Shown here piece by piece: positions 29,101-44,100 of a stretch of DNA of 64,000 bases. The position numbers and the translations under genes are program-made. The stretch is from Nautilus pompilius. Taxonomy: Eukaryota; Mollusca; Cephalopoda; Nautilida; Nautilidae. The stretch spans positions 496,001 through 560,000 of the forward strand of contig JACATO010000684.1 in assembly GCA_018389105.1 (NCBI GenBank), read 5' to 3'. How positions within the stretch are numbered: the stretch's first letter is position 1; the number at the start of each line of letters is the position of its first letter. The notes beneath the pieces are model-generated. The model ran no database searches and was not told the DNA's origin. It saw only the letters and a list, made by a program, of their open reading frames with translations.

Positions 29101-32100
29101 TGGCTGCTTAAAAAGAGCAAGAAGAACCAGGATAGTAACTAAACCACAATGATAGAGAATTTTGGGGCCATCAGTTTCCCTACTTTATTAGTGATAACTT
29201 GACTAATTTACTACCAATAGGTGATAGGAGATGCCCGCATTAATCCTTTTATAAATAATAATTTTAAAATGCAAAAGATAAAGGAGCAAAACTGTTTTAA
29301 AATTAAAAACTGCAGAGATAATTGCATTGCATATAATAAATATGTAAAAAGTATAAATTATAAAAAAAACTAATTCTCTGATGAACGACATGTAACTGAA
29401 GTACTGTCAGATTGCATTCCTGCTTCATGTGTCGTACCAAACAGCTCTGTAAACAATCCTGAATGTATATTTAAAAATAAAATATCTACTTTCTCACCAA
29501 CTACACTTGCTAATGCACATTTCCCTGGTACATAGCACAACAATATACCAAGTAAATGAGAGCAAATTGAAATAAATTGGTTAAAAGCTAAAACAAGAAT
29601 TGATGGAAACAAACAAATAATAATAATAGTAATATTCAGTAGAGAGACTGCTGACCTGTGTGAAATGAGCCAGCTGTAATAGGGTTGGTTAGGTTTTAAG
29701 AACCCTTCATCTATACACTTCTCTATTCATCCCACACAAAGTCTGATATTCCCAAAATGTGAGAAAAATACATAAAATTTGAACACCTGTGTAAAATAAA
29801 TTGTTCTTGATCATATGAAAATGATAGGCGCTGTTTTGGTTTTGTTAGAAAAGAAAAATCTGAGGTTGACAGCCCTAATCAGACATTTTGGCATAATTAG
29901 CATCTGATCCCGGTAACAAGTAGATCCCTACTTACTGTGCATGCCATCAGACAGGTTGTCCGACACTCTCCATCTGTGCACTGTGTAGTCGTCTGCTCCT
30001 GTGTAAATGACATCAGCGTCTGTCAGGCTCCACAGAGCACACAGCAACTTCCCACGATGACCCACAAACCTGGCCAATATCTTGCCAGTGATGACATTCC
30101 AAACCTAAATTTTACAAACATTTTTTTTTTAACTGAAACAAAAGCCAGAAATGGAGAACCAAAAAAAAAAGGAAAGAATAGATAGAGAGATCTGAAAATT
30201 AATACCGAGTTTCAGAGATAATGGCGGAGGGAATTACAGACACCGAAGATTTACACCAATCAGAAAGCAGGAGAGCTGACTACTGCGAGCTCCGATCAAC
30301 GAATGATATGCACCCAGGTGGGTGAGTACTTGATTTTTCTCATTTACTTTTAAAACAAAAGGAAGAAAAGCTATTTTAAAAAAGTTAAGGACATGACATT
30401 GAATAAAAAGATTTAAAAAGAAAATAAGACTTCTGAATTAATATTTTAAAATACAGAAATCCCTATTTTGGACAAACAGTGGTGCCTCTGATTCTATTTC
30501 AAGAATAAAATTGATTTAAAAGTCGTAATTCTGTTTATCAAGCACTTAACAAATCTGTATTTTATGGAGGGGGTTAAAAAATACATCCTATCAGATGCAT
30601 CCATTCTCTTCAATACAAAGTGACAATGTAAATCCTTAATTTACACATTTCTTTACCTCGGCATCTTGACACCTCATATTAACCAAACTTCTATGCTAGG
30701 AAATGAGAACCACTGACAATATTATACAAACACTACATGGAAATCTGCTCGTGTTAGCCAGTGGCACATTTTTTTTACTAAATATACAAGTCACTGATTT
30801 AATCTGTGAGCAGCCACAGGCTACTTACAATATGTGAAACTTCATTCCTTCTACTTCATAACTAAAACAGTATGACCCTTAACATCTGGAAAGGATCTTG
30901 ATGCCCAGCAATCCCTAAACAACCACTTTTGTAGCTGTGTGCAGAAACTACAAATTGTCTGTGTATTTTTTGCTATATGAGGTCTATCGAAAAAGTATCC
31001 GACTTTAGGCTGAGAAAAAAAAATTACATACTTGGTGGGGTTCAATTGTTAATCCCCTTCATCACAAGCGAAATGAAAAAGCGACGAGTAGTAGTACAGC
31101 ACCTCACACGCTGCCTGCCCGACAGCGACTGACACATCCAGCGAGCCCGCCAAAAATCACGCATGCACACAAAGGCATGCGGCTCCACTATGCACACTTC
31201 TCACAGGAAAAAATAAAGTCGGATACTTTTTCGACAGACCTCGTACACACAAATGATACATGTACATAAAATATTTAATCAATGTGTAGCGACAATTCTA
31301 AACTGATCATATGTCCATGCTAACTAATAATCTTCCTGTCCGGCTATAAATTTTTTGTTTTCATTAAAAAGTAAATGAAATTAAGCCAATTTGTGCAAAA
31401 GTACAAAACCTAAGATAAGATCATTTGTGAAGGCTGTTCTACGTGAAAGCAAATATTATACCTGGGCTGTTCCATCATATGAAGCTGATACAATATGCCC
31501 CTCATTGTGGGTACTCCAGCAGAGTCCGGTAATCCGTCGACTATGGCCATCCAGTTTTCTCATACTGTCTGCTACCACTAGTTTTCCTGTAGGCAGCGAC
31601 GATGACTGATCTTTTAAAAGTAAAAAAAGTTCTGAATTATCTGTGAGGGTCTAAACATAAACTGCTGCATCTGGGCTGTGACATTCAGAGGAAATACTGC
31701 AATAATTGACTCGTGTATAAACAAACCTGGTTAAATAAGATTTCAGGTAAAATAGTTTGTTTTAATGAGAAAATACAATCATTTAAAGAGCATTCTCTTC
31801 TTCTACAAATTCAATCCTAGTCTAGGTTAGAAGTATATAGAGCGAGTTGTGGCAAAGATATTTACCAAGTTTGGTATGATCAACAAAAAAAAAGAAGAGT
31901 ATTAAAATGATTTTCAAACTTAACAATTTCAGTTTTAGTGGTAAGCTTATACAGTAATCCAAAGATTTGCTAAAATTAGAAATTCTTTTCTAATGACAAT
32001 TCTAGATAAAAGCTTGGATAATTTACTATTTACGACGTTTAGTGTTCATTTGTTTTTGTTTGGCTAATATAAAAAAATTAGACAAGCTCTTAAAATGCTT

Positions 32101-35100
32101 CCAGTGTCTGGAGAAAAAGAAAATATTTATAAACAAGTTGCATGAATTTTCCAAGAGACTAAATACTTATGGCTTCCACTATTTAAAAAATTTTGATTAA
32201 TAAATTTATTGAAATGTTTTTTTTATTATTTAAAATTTAAGGTAGACAATTTTACATCCAAATTTCACGAGAGAGTTGCTTCCCTTTATATCTTGTTTTT
32301 TTTTAACTGCCACAAAGCAGTTAGAGATGGCCGTTAAATAGCTGCTTATAGCATACAATTTGCAAATTCGCTTGTTATCCACCTGGAGATTGTTGATTTT
32401 GTATAATTTTTGATGATTTAGTATAATGATTGCCATTAACAATGCTTGAAAATAAGTATATGGGTAAGGAGAGACATTAGTCCATTTTATCAATAGAATT
32501 CTGCCAAACTATATCGAGAGATATCAATAGAAAGGTCTTTCAATACTGTAATCCATGGCTTTACAGTTTACATGTAATTATGTCAGAATGGCATCATTAT
32601 GACAACATAGCTGAACTATGTTATCTAAATTACTCTAAATTTTGTTTCAGGCTAGATATTCAAGTTAAAGTTATTTCTTTGACTTCTATTCAACATTCTT
32701 TGTAATTTTTAATGGTTGTCTTTTCAAAGGATCCCATCTTTCAATGACTGGAAGGTCTTTCTTGAAAGTCAAGCGAGATGTAAAAGCTAACATCAACATC
32801 TTTACAAAATGTGCTGAGAGTATAAGGACAAGGTACAAAAAGGTGAACTAGAATGAACTGCAGTTTTGGATTCAGTACATGGACAGGATCTGATTATTGT
32901 TGACATTTCTTTAAGCCACAAAAGAGAACTACTATGATCTGAAAGTGGGCAAGTGTTCAAGAGTTTTACCCTTTGCTGTTCAGCATGGATCACCATGTCT
33001 ACTTTCTGATACTTGTCAATCTGTCACATACCTAGGAGCAGACAGTTCACTGAGAAACTGGAAGTTTTGCATCCAGATAAGATATGGCATCAAGAAATCC
33101 TGTTGAACAATCAATTATCATGCAAAATCCAGGAGAGGCATCAATGGAGCAAGCAGAAACTACCCAACCTACTATAAATAACATGTGAAGAAATTCCAAA
33201 GTGAGCTATGTAAATTCCATATTGGAAATGGCAGGCATGACTGATTCCAAAGATTCAGCACAAGGACATATGACCATCTAAAATTAGATGTGCCAAGAGA
33301 GATCTGCAGTTACTGATGACTGCCTGACAAAACTTCATCAATCCCTTTGAAGATGACATTAGAGGTGGTACATTGTCTCTTTTTGACAGGAAAATAAGCT
33401 AAAGGCTAAAGCAATTAGCAAAGAAGCATTTTAAACTTTTGTTCAGAAGAGACTTGTTGACAAAACTCAGAAATTTCATGCACTTCTTTCAAGGAAGTCC
33501 TTCAAGGCATTTGATTCTCTTGAAAAGAGCAAGAGGTTAGTCTTCAAAGATGAAAATCGTCTAAGTGAACAATATAAACTCTTTAGACAACTGCTTATTT
33601 TCTCCAAAGAGAAACACCACAATGTGCAGATGATACTGACGTATTCACCGGGTTAAGTTGCATTAAATGGTTTTCCAGTGAAGATAGACAAGGCCAAACA
33701 CATGTATCAGCTTGAACATGACATGCAACCGGTTGACCATCCTGGCCTTGATTATTTGGAGCATACATCGGTAACAGAAATACCTAACCCTCACTTCTCT
33801 GCCTCAGAAATTTGGAAAATTAATTGAGAAAGTTCTCATGGTCTGCCCAAGTTGACGAAATTGAATTTTGTATCCAATACCTACAACAAAGAATCCAATT
33901 AAATCAGCTGAGAGATGACAAAGATCTTCAGAGGCATACCTGGTTAACTGTTTCACTGCTAAGTTTTCTCAATGCATGATGTAATGAGTTAGGATTTCCC
34001 ACAAAAAAGTATTCCCTGTGACCTTATTTTACCAGTAAACCAATCAAAAACACTCTTTTATCGCATTCTGGTATGGATCAAGTTATAAAAAACTGTATTA
34101 ACAAATCAAAGTAGCCATTTTACAAGTTTGACAGGCCACAATGCTGGGCCTACCACAGTGAAACAGTTAAACACCCAACAATAAAGTTGCCAAAAGAATG
34201 GAAGTTTTTCCCCTCAAATAATGACAAGATGACAAACTTAATCAAGCTTTTTCTGTCAGAGTGGCAAAAAGAGAAGCCATTCACACAACTCCAGGGTCGT
34301 TAGATCCTCTTTGTCCATGGAGACAGCTGTACCTCGTCTCAGGAAGAAACTGACACACAAACCTCATTGCACTGTTTCCGTGTAGCGGCAACATTTACAA
34401 CTGACCCCATCATCCTATCACCCAGCAACTGATGTGTTCATGCTGTAGTCCTATACCATGGTAACCAACTACAGCACAGATTGCCTACTTTGACACAGGT
34501 GCTACAAACAAAAGACAACTTTTGGATATAAACTATCTCTTCAGTAAACACGATGTACCTGTGTATTTAGCATTGCTTTCACTGCATGACTTTTATGGGT
34601 GTGACTCAACCAGTGTCTTCATTTTCAAGAGAAAGATCGCAGCCAAGACAACCTTGGAAAAGCATCCTGTGTTCACAGATGTTCCCAGGACACCTGGCGA
34701 CGCAGACAGCGTTCCTGAAGGTAATCAGAATGAGCTGGAGGAGTTTGTTTACTGTTTGTATGGTAAATCATCATACACAAAGGTGAACAAATTATGCCAT
34801 AACTTTATCAGGCAGGAATTCCAGAGGATCTGGACCACCACTTTCCAGCCATGATGGAATTGACTTGAGTCTCCTGCCACCATACTGATCGTCACTGAAG
34901 ATTCATGTTCTAAGTCTCAACTACCAAACTCATGTGTGAAAAAACATGCATCCAGACATCCCCACCCAAGTTGGGCATGAGGGGAAGGTTCACAAGAATG
35001 AAGATCTCGAGTATGTTTAGACTGACATGAAAAAGAAAATGTACAAGGGGCCAAGTTAATAGATGTCATCTACAATGCTGCTGAGAAGTCAACTGCACTA

Positions 35101-38100
35101 ACCTAATGATTGGCAAACACTGCTATCAGTACTACTGACAAAAACTGAGCCTATTGTAAATATTAAATAAAATACATTTCTCTATCCTTTTTATCTGAGT
35201 TAATATGTAAGACAATTGTTTAAAGTTATATTACATATAAACACTGTCTTTATGTTTTATAAGCCAATTATGATGACAGCATGGTGTCAGAATATTTACA
35301 CTATACTGTGATAATAAATCTGTAGGGAATTGAAATAATTTTCCATTTATACCCAACTCCATATAGTTTGGTATGTTTAAAGGTATTATCAAGAAATATC
35401 TATCCTTACCCAATATTCAGTTTATCTGACATATGATGGTCTCACCTCCAGACACTCCCTGTAAAACAGGCAGCAAATGGCAAATTGGTAAACAATTAAA
35501 TTTCAAATTGTTATGACATAAGGTCCTCAAAAACAGTCTTAAAAATTCCCTGAGGTGGCTTTATACCTGACCCAAGGACTAATATAATTAATCAGACACG
35601 CGTTGTTGATCCTGTTAATTTTAAATTGTGCCAACAGTGCTTACAAGCATTCAGATGTCAGTTTCTTAGTTTACAAATCTTTTAGATTTTAAAGTAGTCT
35701 GCCAACATTTTCCTTCTGTCACACAAAACCTATGCTCAATGTGACAGAAAATAACTGATATAACTCTCCCCAACTCAAGTGCAAACTTCCAGTGTAATGC
35801 ATGTCCACTTCCTTAATAAAGGTGTGCGCATCTGCCTTACCAAGGATCAAGCTGAGATCCACAACATGAATAGCTGAATCATTAGATCCAATGGCAATCC
35901 AGTTACAACACTGAGATTTGACAGCCACATCGGCAGTGAATATTGGGTGCCATCGAATACAGTTGATCAACTTCTGGTGGACATGAACCACGCAGACCAG
36001 TCTAAAGTTGGGTGGTTTGTACAACTCCACAGATCTAGGAAGAGAGAAAACAAGCAATGAAGCCACATGGTTCTATCTGAAATTAACCCTACACATTTTC
36101 ATTTTCATGTTTTGCAGTTACTGCCACAAAGCATTTTTTAGTCACTTATAAAGTTTAACCAGGATAAAGCCATAAAACCAACAGCAAAGAAAGAAAAAAA
36201 GACAGTGGACAGTGGCAGAGACAACAGCACAGTCTAATGAAACTGAGATGATTAAGATCTGAAAATCTACAACCTTAAGAGAAACAACTTGCAAATGACG
36301 GAGATTTCACAAACCGTAATATATTAATACAATGAATACTGTCAGATTGTATTAACTCTGGCCCATAACACAATGCCACAGTGGGCTGTACATATGCAGC
36401 CTGTGATGTGTACACTGAAATTTGTTTTACTTGACCAAAGTGCTACCACAAATAAAGCATTCAATGAAGATGAGCTTTCTTAACAGAAAATTGAATATGG
36501 GCAGTGATAAGTATGGTACTGTGTTTTATTGGAATAACATGCCTGCTGGCACATCAGTAAAACTTATGCAACCAAATATTTGCATGTAAACAAAACACAA
36601 CCAGATTTATCTATTACTTGGCTGTCTTTCTTCTTTTTTTATGAATGAGATATGCAACAGTGGAATCCCTATTTTATTTTTAAATCCTTATTATTACAAA
36701 AGAAAATTAAATTCAGTAAAATTAAATATCTTAAATCTCAAGTGTGTGTATGAGGGGGAATATTTAAATGAACTAAAGCCTTCAGTTATCTGTTTACACT
36801 TGTGTCCCCATTACAAGAATGAAATTTGCCATTTTGGTTAAAAAAAGAAATGAATCAAAACGTAGAAGTTTGGATTAAAAAGTAACTTTTGAAAATATTA
36901 AAATATATTGTGTAATAAAATCAGGACCAGTCACTTGACCGAAACCTCATTTTCTTTTAAAAAGCCTAGTTCACAAAATCTAAATTACACAGGAAAACTT
37001 TATTTTGGACCTATATAAGTTTAGTTAGATTACAAAATAGTGACTATTTATTATTCATTCTAGTAAAATTTTCTGTAAATTCTACATCTCACAGACAGGG
37101 ATACAAGCAGCAGATTTCTTAAGATAGCAACAGAATTTTCTCCAAACAAGCTTCAAGCCAACCCTGTCGTCACCTAGAACTTTAAACTCCTATCAAATTT
37201 TTGTAACATCGCATCTTCTCCACGTCTTCCAAATCACCCAGTCATCCTATACACCGTTAGCATTCCTACCTTTGTTAAATATTAACAGTATTTTCCAGAG
37301 AAACACCCCCTTCAGCCGGGGTGCATGACTGTTTCTACCCTGACAATGTTCAACCACTCACTGATCAACAGGACTCAGACATACACAAGAGAGCAGCAAC
37401 ATCCAACTAAGACGTGGAAAAGTCACATTTTTCAAGTCTCCTGTCATTTGCTTGGTAAAATAAATCCTGCAGCTAATTTGGATCTTTTTTGTATCTTGCT
37501 GCAGAATTTTCTCCCAACAATACAGCCAACTGAAACAATTTTTCAAATGTGTACGAGCAGACATTAGAAATTAGAAGAGTAAATTGCTAAAACAATCCCT
37601 AAGATGAGATCTTACTTGTACTATCACAACACACAAGATGCACTTCAATACATCCTCAACATAGAAAGAACAGTTCAGAAAAAACACCAAAACAAAGCTT
37701 AAACAGACCTATTAAAGAATTTTATGTCATTTATTATAATAAAATATTCAAGATTAAACTTGTCAGACTTTAGTATTTTCATTCCTGCCTCCTCTCTCTC
37801 TCTATAGGTAGATCAGAATGTCCCTACCTCAAGAGAGGCATATTCATGTTCAAAAGCGCCATTATCTCAAACACCAGATATCTTGTACATTGATTTTTTT
37901 TTTTCAAAACAAAAGTATTGAGTGTCTAAAACCAGTTTAAAATGTGAAACAATGCTTTGGAAAATTGCAGATTTATGTTGGCATGGACTTTTTGCATCCC
38001 TGATATATCGTGAATCTAAAGAAAGGGGCAGCAAACTACAAGCTTCCCTGTGGCAACGTGTTGTACTTACCGCCCTTTAGTGACAGAACAGATCTTTCTG

Positions 38101-41100
38101 ACATCACTGATTGTCCATCAAACAATTTTGATGACAAAAAGTCAGCAGGTACTGAACAGTAATGTGCAAGGCAGCCACACTGGAAGGTGTGATGACTCAT
38201 TCAGATAAAATGAAAGCCAGACTTGGTTACAGACACAGATGTGATGACTTTTGAACTGACAACTGAAAAGTTGGATGCTATACGATATTTTATGGTGATT
38301 CATGTCAACCAATGAATGAGAGCCAAATGATTCACATACCCATGACTCTCCATCATCAATGAATTGTGACATCAAAAGACAGTGCAATTGGTCAGTACAG
38401 TGCCAAACATAAGATGTCTGCATGGTACTAAATGTATGAACTGTCAACAGTAATCTTCAATAAGGAATAGATGGCAAAGTATTCCTTCACAGAAGTAGAG
38501 ACAAAATCTGCACTTGCTTTGCCACAGGTGTGTGGCCATTTTCAAAGAGTACAATGTGAATTGCCTCCTGATTTTGGAAAACTCAAAATCTGCAAACTGC
38601 TGGTCTCATTTATTCTTTTTTTCTTTTAGAGAGGAAGCATCACCAACAGGTACAAACCCTCATCTACTTGGTTTATAACCCAAATTGCATCAATAATTGC
38701 TTTTCAAATTTAATTGCCAAAATAAATTATTTGTACCTATTTTTTATCATTTTACATTAAATATGGCTCCTCAGAATATCCCCCACCTTTGCCAGGAAAG
38801 GAACAGCAGCTGCTATTCAGGCTTTGCAGTCCCTTGTGACTCACAAAATAATAATTCTGTAAAACTACATGGTGGTAGTTAAAACTTAGTAGACAGTATT
38901 AAACTCTGAACTTACCCATCATCATTTCCAATGGCAACCATCAAAAAATCTGACTTCCAACTTATTTCTGATCTTATGAGGAATCTTTTCTAAAAATAAC
39001 AAATAAATATAAACAGTTTAGTTAACACAAACAATACAGTAGCGCAAGAAGAAAAACTGCTAAGATGGCAGTGAATCCAAAGTCACCTTACCGTTTCCTC
39101 ATTAGTATTCCCAATGAGCAGGTTCACATTCTGTGCCGCATCCTTCAGAGAGGCAGGGTTATGCTGCAGAATTATGCCATCCCCAACGCTGTACACTGTG
39201 TGTTCTGCAGTCTTTTCTGGCACTGAAATAGTCAACGAGTTCACAACATTAGCACATCTATCAGAATAAAATAATTCAAAGTAAATTTTTTTAAAACTTT
39301 AAATGCAATATTCAGAGAAATCAAAAACTTCTGAAAACAGAACGTTGCATATGAAGGCAAACCAAGAAAAACGCTTCAGAAGTGTCATCTGCACAGGCAC
39401 CTCATAAATGGAACATAAACAGGTGTGTTTAAAAAAGTCTTAATTAAATCTATCTGAAAAGAAATTTATTTAGTCTTACTATATCATATATTCGAATCCT
39501 GCAGAGAAGCAGTTGTGTCCCTTGGTAAGCTTTTCCTTGGAGAGACCTTTTGATTCTTTTCAAATATGTGCAAGATTGGTTAATCAGTTACAGAGAAAAT
39601 GTCAAAGTGGACTGGATGAAAATCAAAAGCATCCACACCTGAACAGATAATATGGAAGGAAAAACTTTTTTTTTTTTTTTAACAAGTCAGTAAGGTTGGT
39701 AATATATGGTATGAGCAAACATCATCAAAAGACAGCTTCATCTGATTTCCAAGGTGTCTTTCTTAAGTACATTTTGGACATTCTTATTTTTGTCAAGAAG
39801 TTTCTATGCTTTAAAAATGTATCACACACACATCAGAGAGACTTTTATCGGATTCAAAAACTAGAAATTCCATTCAAAATAAGCATGAGTGAGTAAGTAC
39901 TCATCTAAGGAAGCAACATTAGTCCAAAATCTGCCATGGCTGTTCATTCAGGACTGTGCCATTGTACAGCCTCCTGCCACATTTCTACACTGGTGTAGTG
40001 GATGTAGTAGCCAGAATTGTCTGCCCTGAAGCAGCGTCATAACAGAGAAATGGTGGCCAGGTCTAGTGCTGCCTGTAGCCTTGTGGTGGCCAGTCATGAG
40101 TGATATGCATCTCATTCAAAGTCCAATCATATTTATTATTCTAGCACTTCTCCTTTCAAACAAATCATAAACTAGTTCTCTCGAACATCTGCTCTATATT
40201 CATCAAACACACAAAGAAGTCTTGACCAAGGAAAATCTGTATATAGCATCCAGTGGTTAATTCATATAATTCTCATGGAACAGGTATACATCACAAATAT
40301 ATAATTTGTATTATATTTCTTGGAACAGGTATTGCATTTTTTAAAAATGTATTTAATCATTTCAACATCGCTATACATTTCAGATACTGGAAGGTGACCA
40401 GTACCTGCTCGTAGGCAGATATCTGTAATAGTTTCTGCCCATCTATGTTATCACCTTCCTTAAAATTCTTTCAATTTGAATGTGATTGTACTGCATACTA
40501 AATAATTAGTGGCAACGCTAGAATGTGCATCTATAGTCAGCTGATAGATAAGAATTACGCGTCTCGTACCACAAAGTTATTATCTAAATATGCCATACAA
40601 AATGCAGATGTTTTCATGTAGGTTTTCCCACTGAATGTATTCAGACAACTTCTGTGCAAATGTAGAGAATGCTCTTTTGTAGTCAGGTTACCAAAGATCC
40701 ATCATAGTTTTTACGTACGTTAACACTGGCTTTCAACATTTTTTTTCCAACCAAAGAATTTTAGTAACTATGTTTGTTGGGGGGGGGGGGTTGACAAAAG
40801 ATAGTAAGAAGCCATTGAGCTTGCAAGAATCCAGTGCCAAAACAGTTAAGACTACAATTATTAGAAATATCTAGTTTCCAAACAGTTAAATTATCATTCA
40901 TTTACATAAGGATAGCAAAAAGCAAATAATCTGATAAAAAGCTATAGAATATTTATGAATGTACAACTTTACAGTATGGACAGCTGTTCGATGTTTACTT
41001 TTTTTAAAGTAAAAAATCTTTATTTATATATTTTTTTTCTTTATTAAACTAAAACAGCCATGCACAAAGGGGAGTAGTTATTATGTGAGACTGATAGTGA

Positions 41101-44100
41101 TCAGAGCAACTTACTGGTGGCGTAACAGGGTGGTCCCCATACGACAACATACACAGTCCCCTTGTGGTAAGTACTGGAAATGCCGGGAGCCCTGAAAGCA
41201 AATAAGGATGGTCCTTAAAAATATCTTTTGGCAATGGCATGATACCACTCCACCCTCAACTTAAAGATCGAGAAAAAACTCGCTCAGTTCAGATGGTGCC
41301 ATCCTGATCACAGTAACTCAATAAAAAGCAGAAGCCCACTTCCACATGGCAAATTGTGTCTATGCACAAACGAGTGGTAAAGAAGAGGTTATAGGTAAGC
41401 ATAATGGCAGCAGTCAAGATCCACTGTGAGGGTAAACTTCATTTGTCATATTCAAAGGAGAAAAGAGTTAAAATAGTGTATTTATCTTACCACAGAATAC
41501 TGCAGAACCACAAGATAATGAATGTTTTACACAAATGTATAAAAGTGACTTTCCCTACTACAAAAAATAATAGTTCTCATTGACCCTTTAAATTGTAAAG
41601 TATACAAAGGGAAATAATTCATGATATAGCATTTTGTTTTTTTTAAATACTATTCCATATTTTAGAAATATAACTGTCATAAATATAATACATCTGTAAA
41701 ACTATTTTCAAAATTCTACATACAGCTAACATTTCACTAAAGCAAATTGTAAGCAACAAAACTGGAATATTAATGATCAGGTGAAAATGAGAGGGTTATC
41801 TCCTCTGGGAATTTTGAGCAGAGAGAGTTAAAATCATTGAGATGCAAGTGTCAATAATTTTAAAAAGTTCATTGGGGGGCATAGTCGGCATAAAAAAATA
41901 ACTTATAAAAGAAAGAACTAATAACCAACAAAATCTATATAACAATTACAAAATTAATAAATCGGCAAAAAGATAATGATAATATTCCTCTTTAATACAC
42001 AAGTGTGGCTTCTCACAGAATTAATGACACAAGCTACATACTTAAAAAATTTCAATCACACAGATATTTTTGATGGTTAAAGTTTTAAGAAGCAATTTAG
42101 TCCAGCTTGCCTGTTAGAAAGAGTTTCATAAATCCCCACTCTACCATCGTCAGTGCCATAGGCAAGCAGCCCCTCCTTTGTAGGATGCCAGCAAAGCTGT
42201 AAAACAACATAATAAATCTCAACTTTTACTTAAACAAACAGCAAAACATTCGGTTTAGCTTTCAACTAATCAAATCATTGAAATGAATGAATGAGAGAGA
42301 TGTATGGTGTACATCTCAGATTCTAAAGAGAGGTCATCTTTTTTTTTTTTTAATATTGCATAAGAACAAATACTGAAATTACCTTTCTCCCTCTCAACCT
42401 GGCCTTATCTTATTAGCCTGTCCATGGCTAAACTAGACAAATTCAAAATAGCTGTATTAAACCAAGACCTAATTGACATTAAAATCCATTCCAATGTGAT
42501 AAAGTCAGATTAGTAGCTTTCCAGTTGAAAGAACGATACTGACTAATAATATTAATAGTTCAAACAAAATCTTGATATATTTCATCTAAAATATGGTCCA
42601 TCTTCAGTAATACAGTTATCTGATAATCATCACAGACTTACCTTACCAACAGACAGATGTCCTATGATACTCTATACCCATATAATTTTTTTTTTTCAAA
42701 TAATTTTAAACCATCACCCTTTGCTTTTTTCCCTTTAATATCAATATGCTGAGTGGTCAGGAACATGATGACCAGCCAAAGGGACATAACTCTTCCCTCA
42801 GTTTGGTTTTATACCAAGTCACTGCCATCATCAAAGCTAAGTCTTTTTTAAACAGACACACAACCACTGAAACAACAGCAACGAATGTATTCAAGTGGAA
42901 CACAATACTTCTTAATCTGAAGCCCATGTTCCAGCTCAACTTTCTAAGCTGTTTATTTCTGTAAATAACAAAATAAACTCAAAAAAAAAAAATCCAAGAT
43001 AGAATTTGTAAACATTTAACCCTGCAAAAGAAACGTAAAGTGTCAAAATGAGAGACTACGTGAGAAAATGCTGCCGTCACCAGATGAGCAACTGAACAGA
43101 ATTGAGCATAAGAATCACGTGCTCACAGACACAGAAAATTACTACACATCTGTCAATGAGTAAACCAAAAGCACACAGGAACTGTGCACCGATTCTCAAA
43201 ATTTAAAACTTGTGGAAACAGGATCTGTGGAAAATTTGCAAGATAAAAATCAGAGAAATCTGGAAGTGGATGGGAAGCGAGCAGCAGCCAAGATTAAAAT
43301 GAGAAGACTGGAACAGCCTAGACAAAATGGGCCAAAACAAAGAAACATCTTAGATGAACAAATACTTTTTCCTCACCTCCATCCCACAAGTGTTTTCCAT
43401 TTTGGACTTGAATTATACTGCATTTGCCCTAGTTGACTTGAAATAATGTATATTATATCTTATTAGATTAATTTTTTTTTATTTAAAATAATAAGATCTT
43501 TTGTTAAAAGTAAATGCATATGTTAATTACAGTGTGGATGTGTGAACTCTTTTTGTTTGTTTGTTATATTATCGCTGTTAGACTTCAGAATATTCCATCT
43601 AAGTTAAAACAGTAGAGACTAAGTCTACTGCTACAAGGTTGCCTGGTTGCTATAAATGTCCCAGGGCAAACTGGAATAAGATAAAACAGGTTAGAACAAT
43701 CACATGTTATATTAGGTCGTTACAAAAGTTTTGTCAGTTTTTATATTAAGCTAATTTGGGATCCATTATTCGCATGCTTGTGAAGGTGTATGTAGATATA
43801 AGTTATATAACCAATTTTGTAGCGTGTTCTTTGGCATACATTATGCAAAACCTACCTTTTTAAAATCATAAATGGATATTTGTTTCAGGGTTCTGAGTGA
43901 AGTGTGGACAGAAAAGGTTTTGGTGCTATTTTGCTTCACGAGTTTAAACTGGGCCACAAAGCGAGTGAGGGCAACGCAAGCAAGGGCGTAACATCAAGGG
44001 GCGAGGACACAGTGAATGAGCGCACTGCACAACGATGGTTTGTAGAGTTTCGATCAGGAGATGGAGCCTCAAAGATAAGGAACATAGAGATGTCCTTCCA

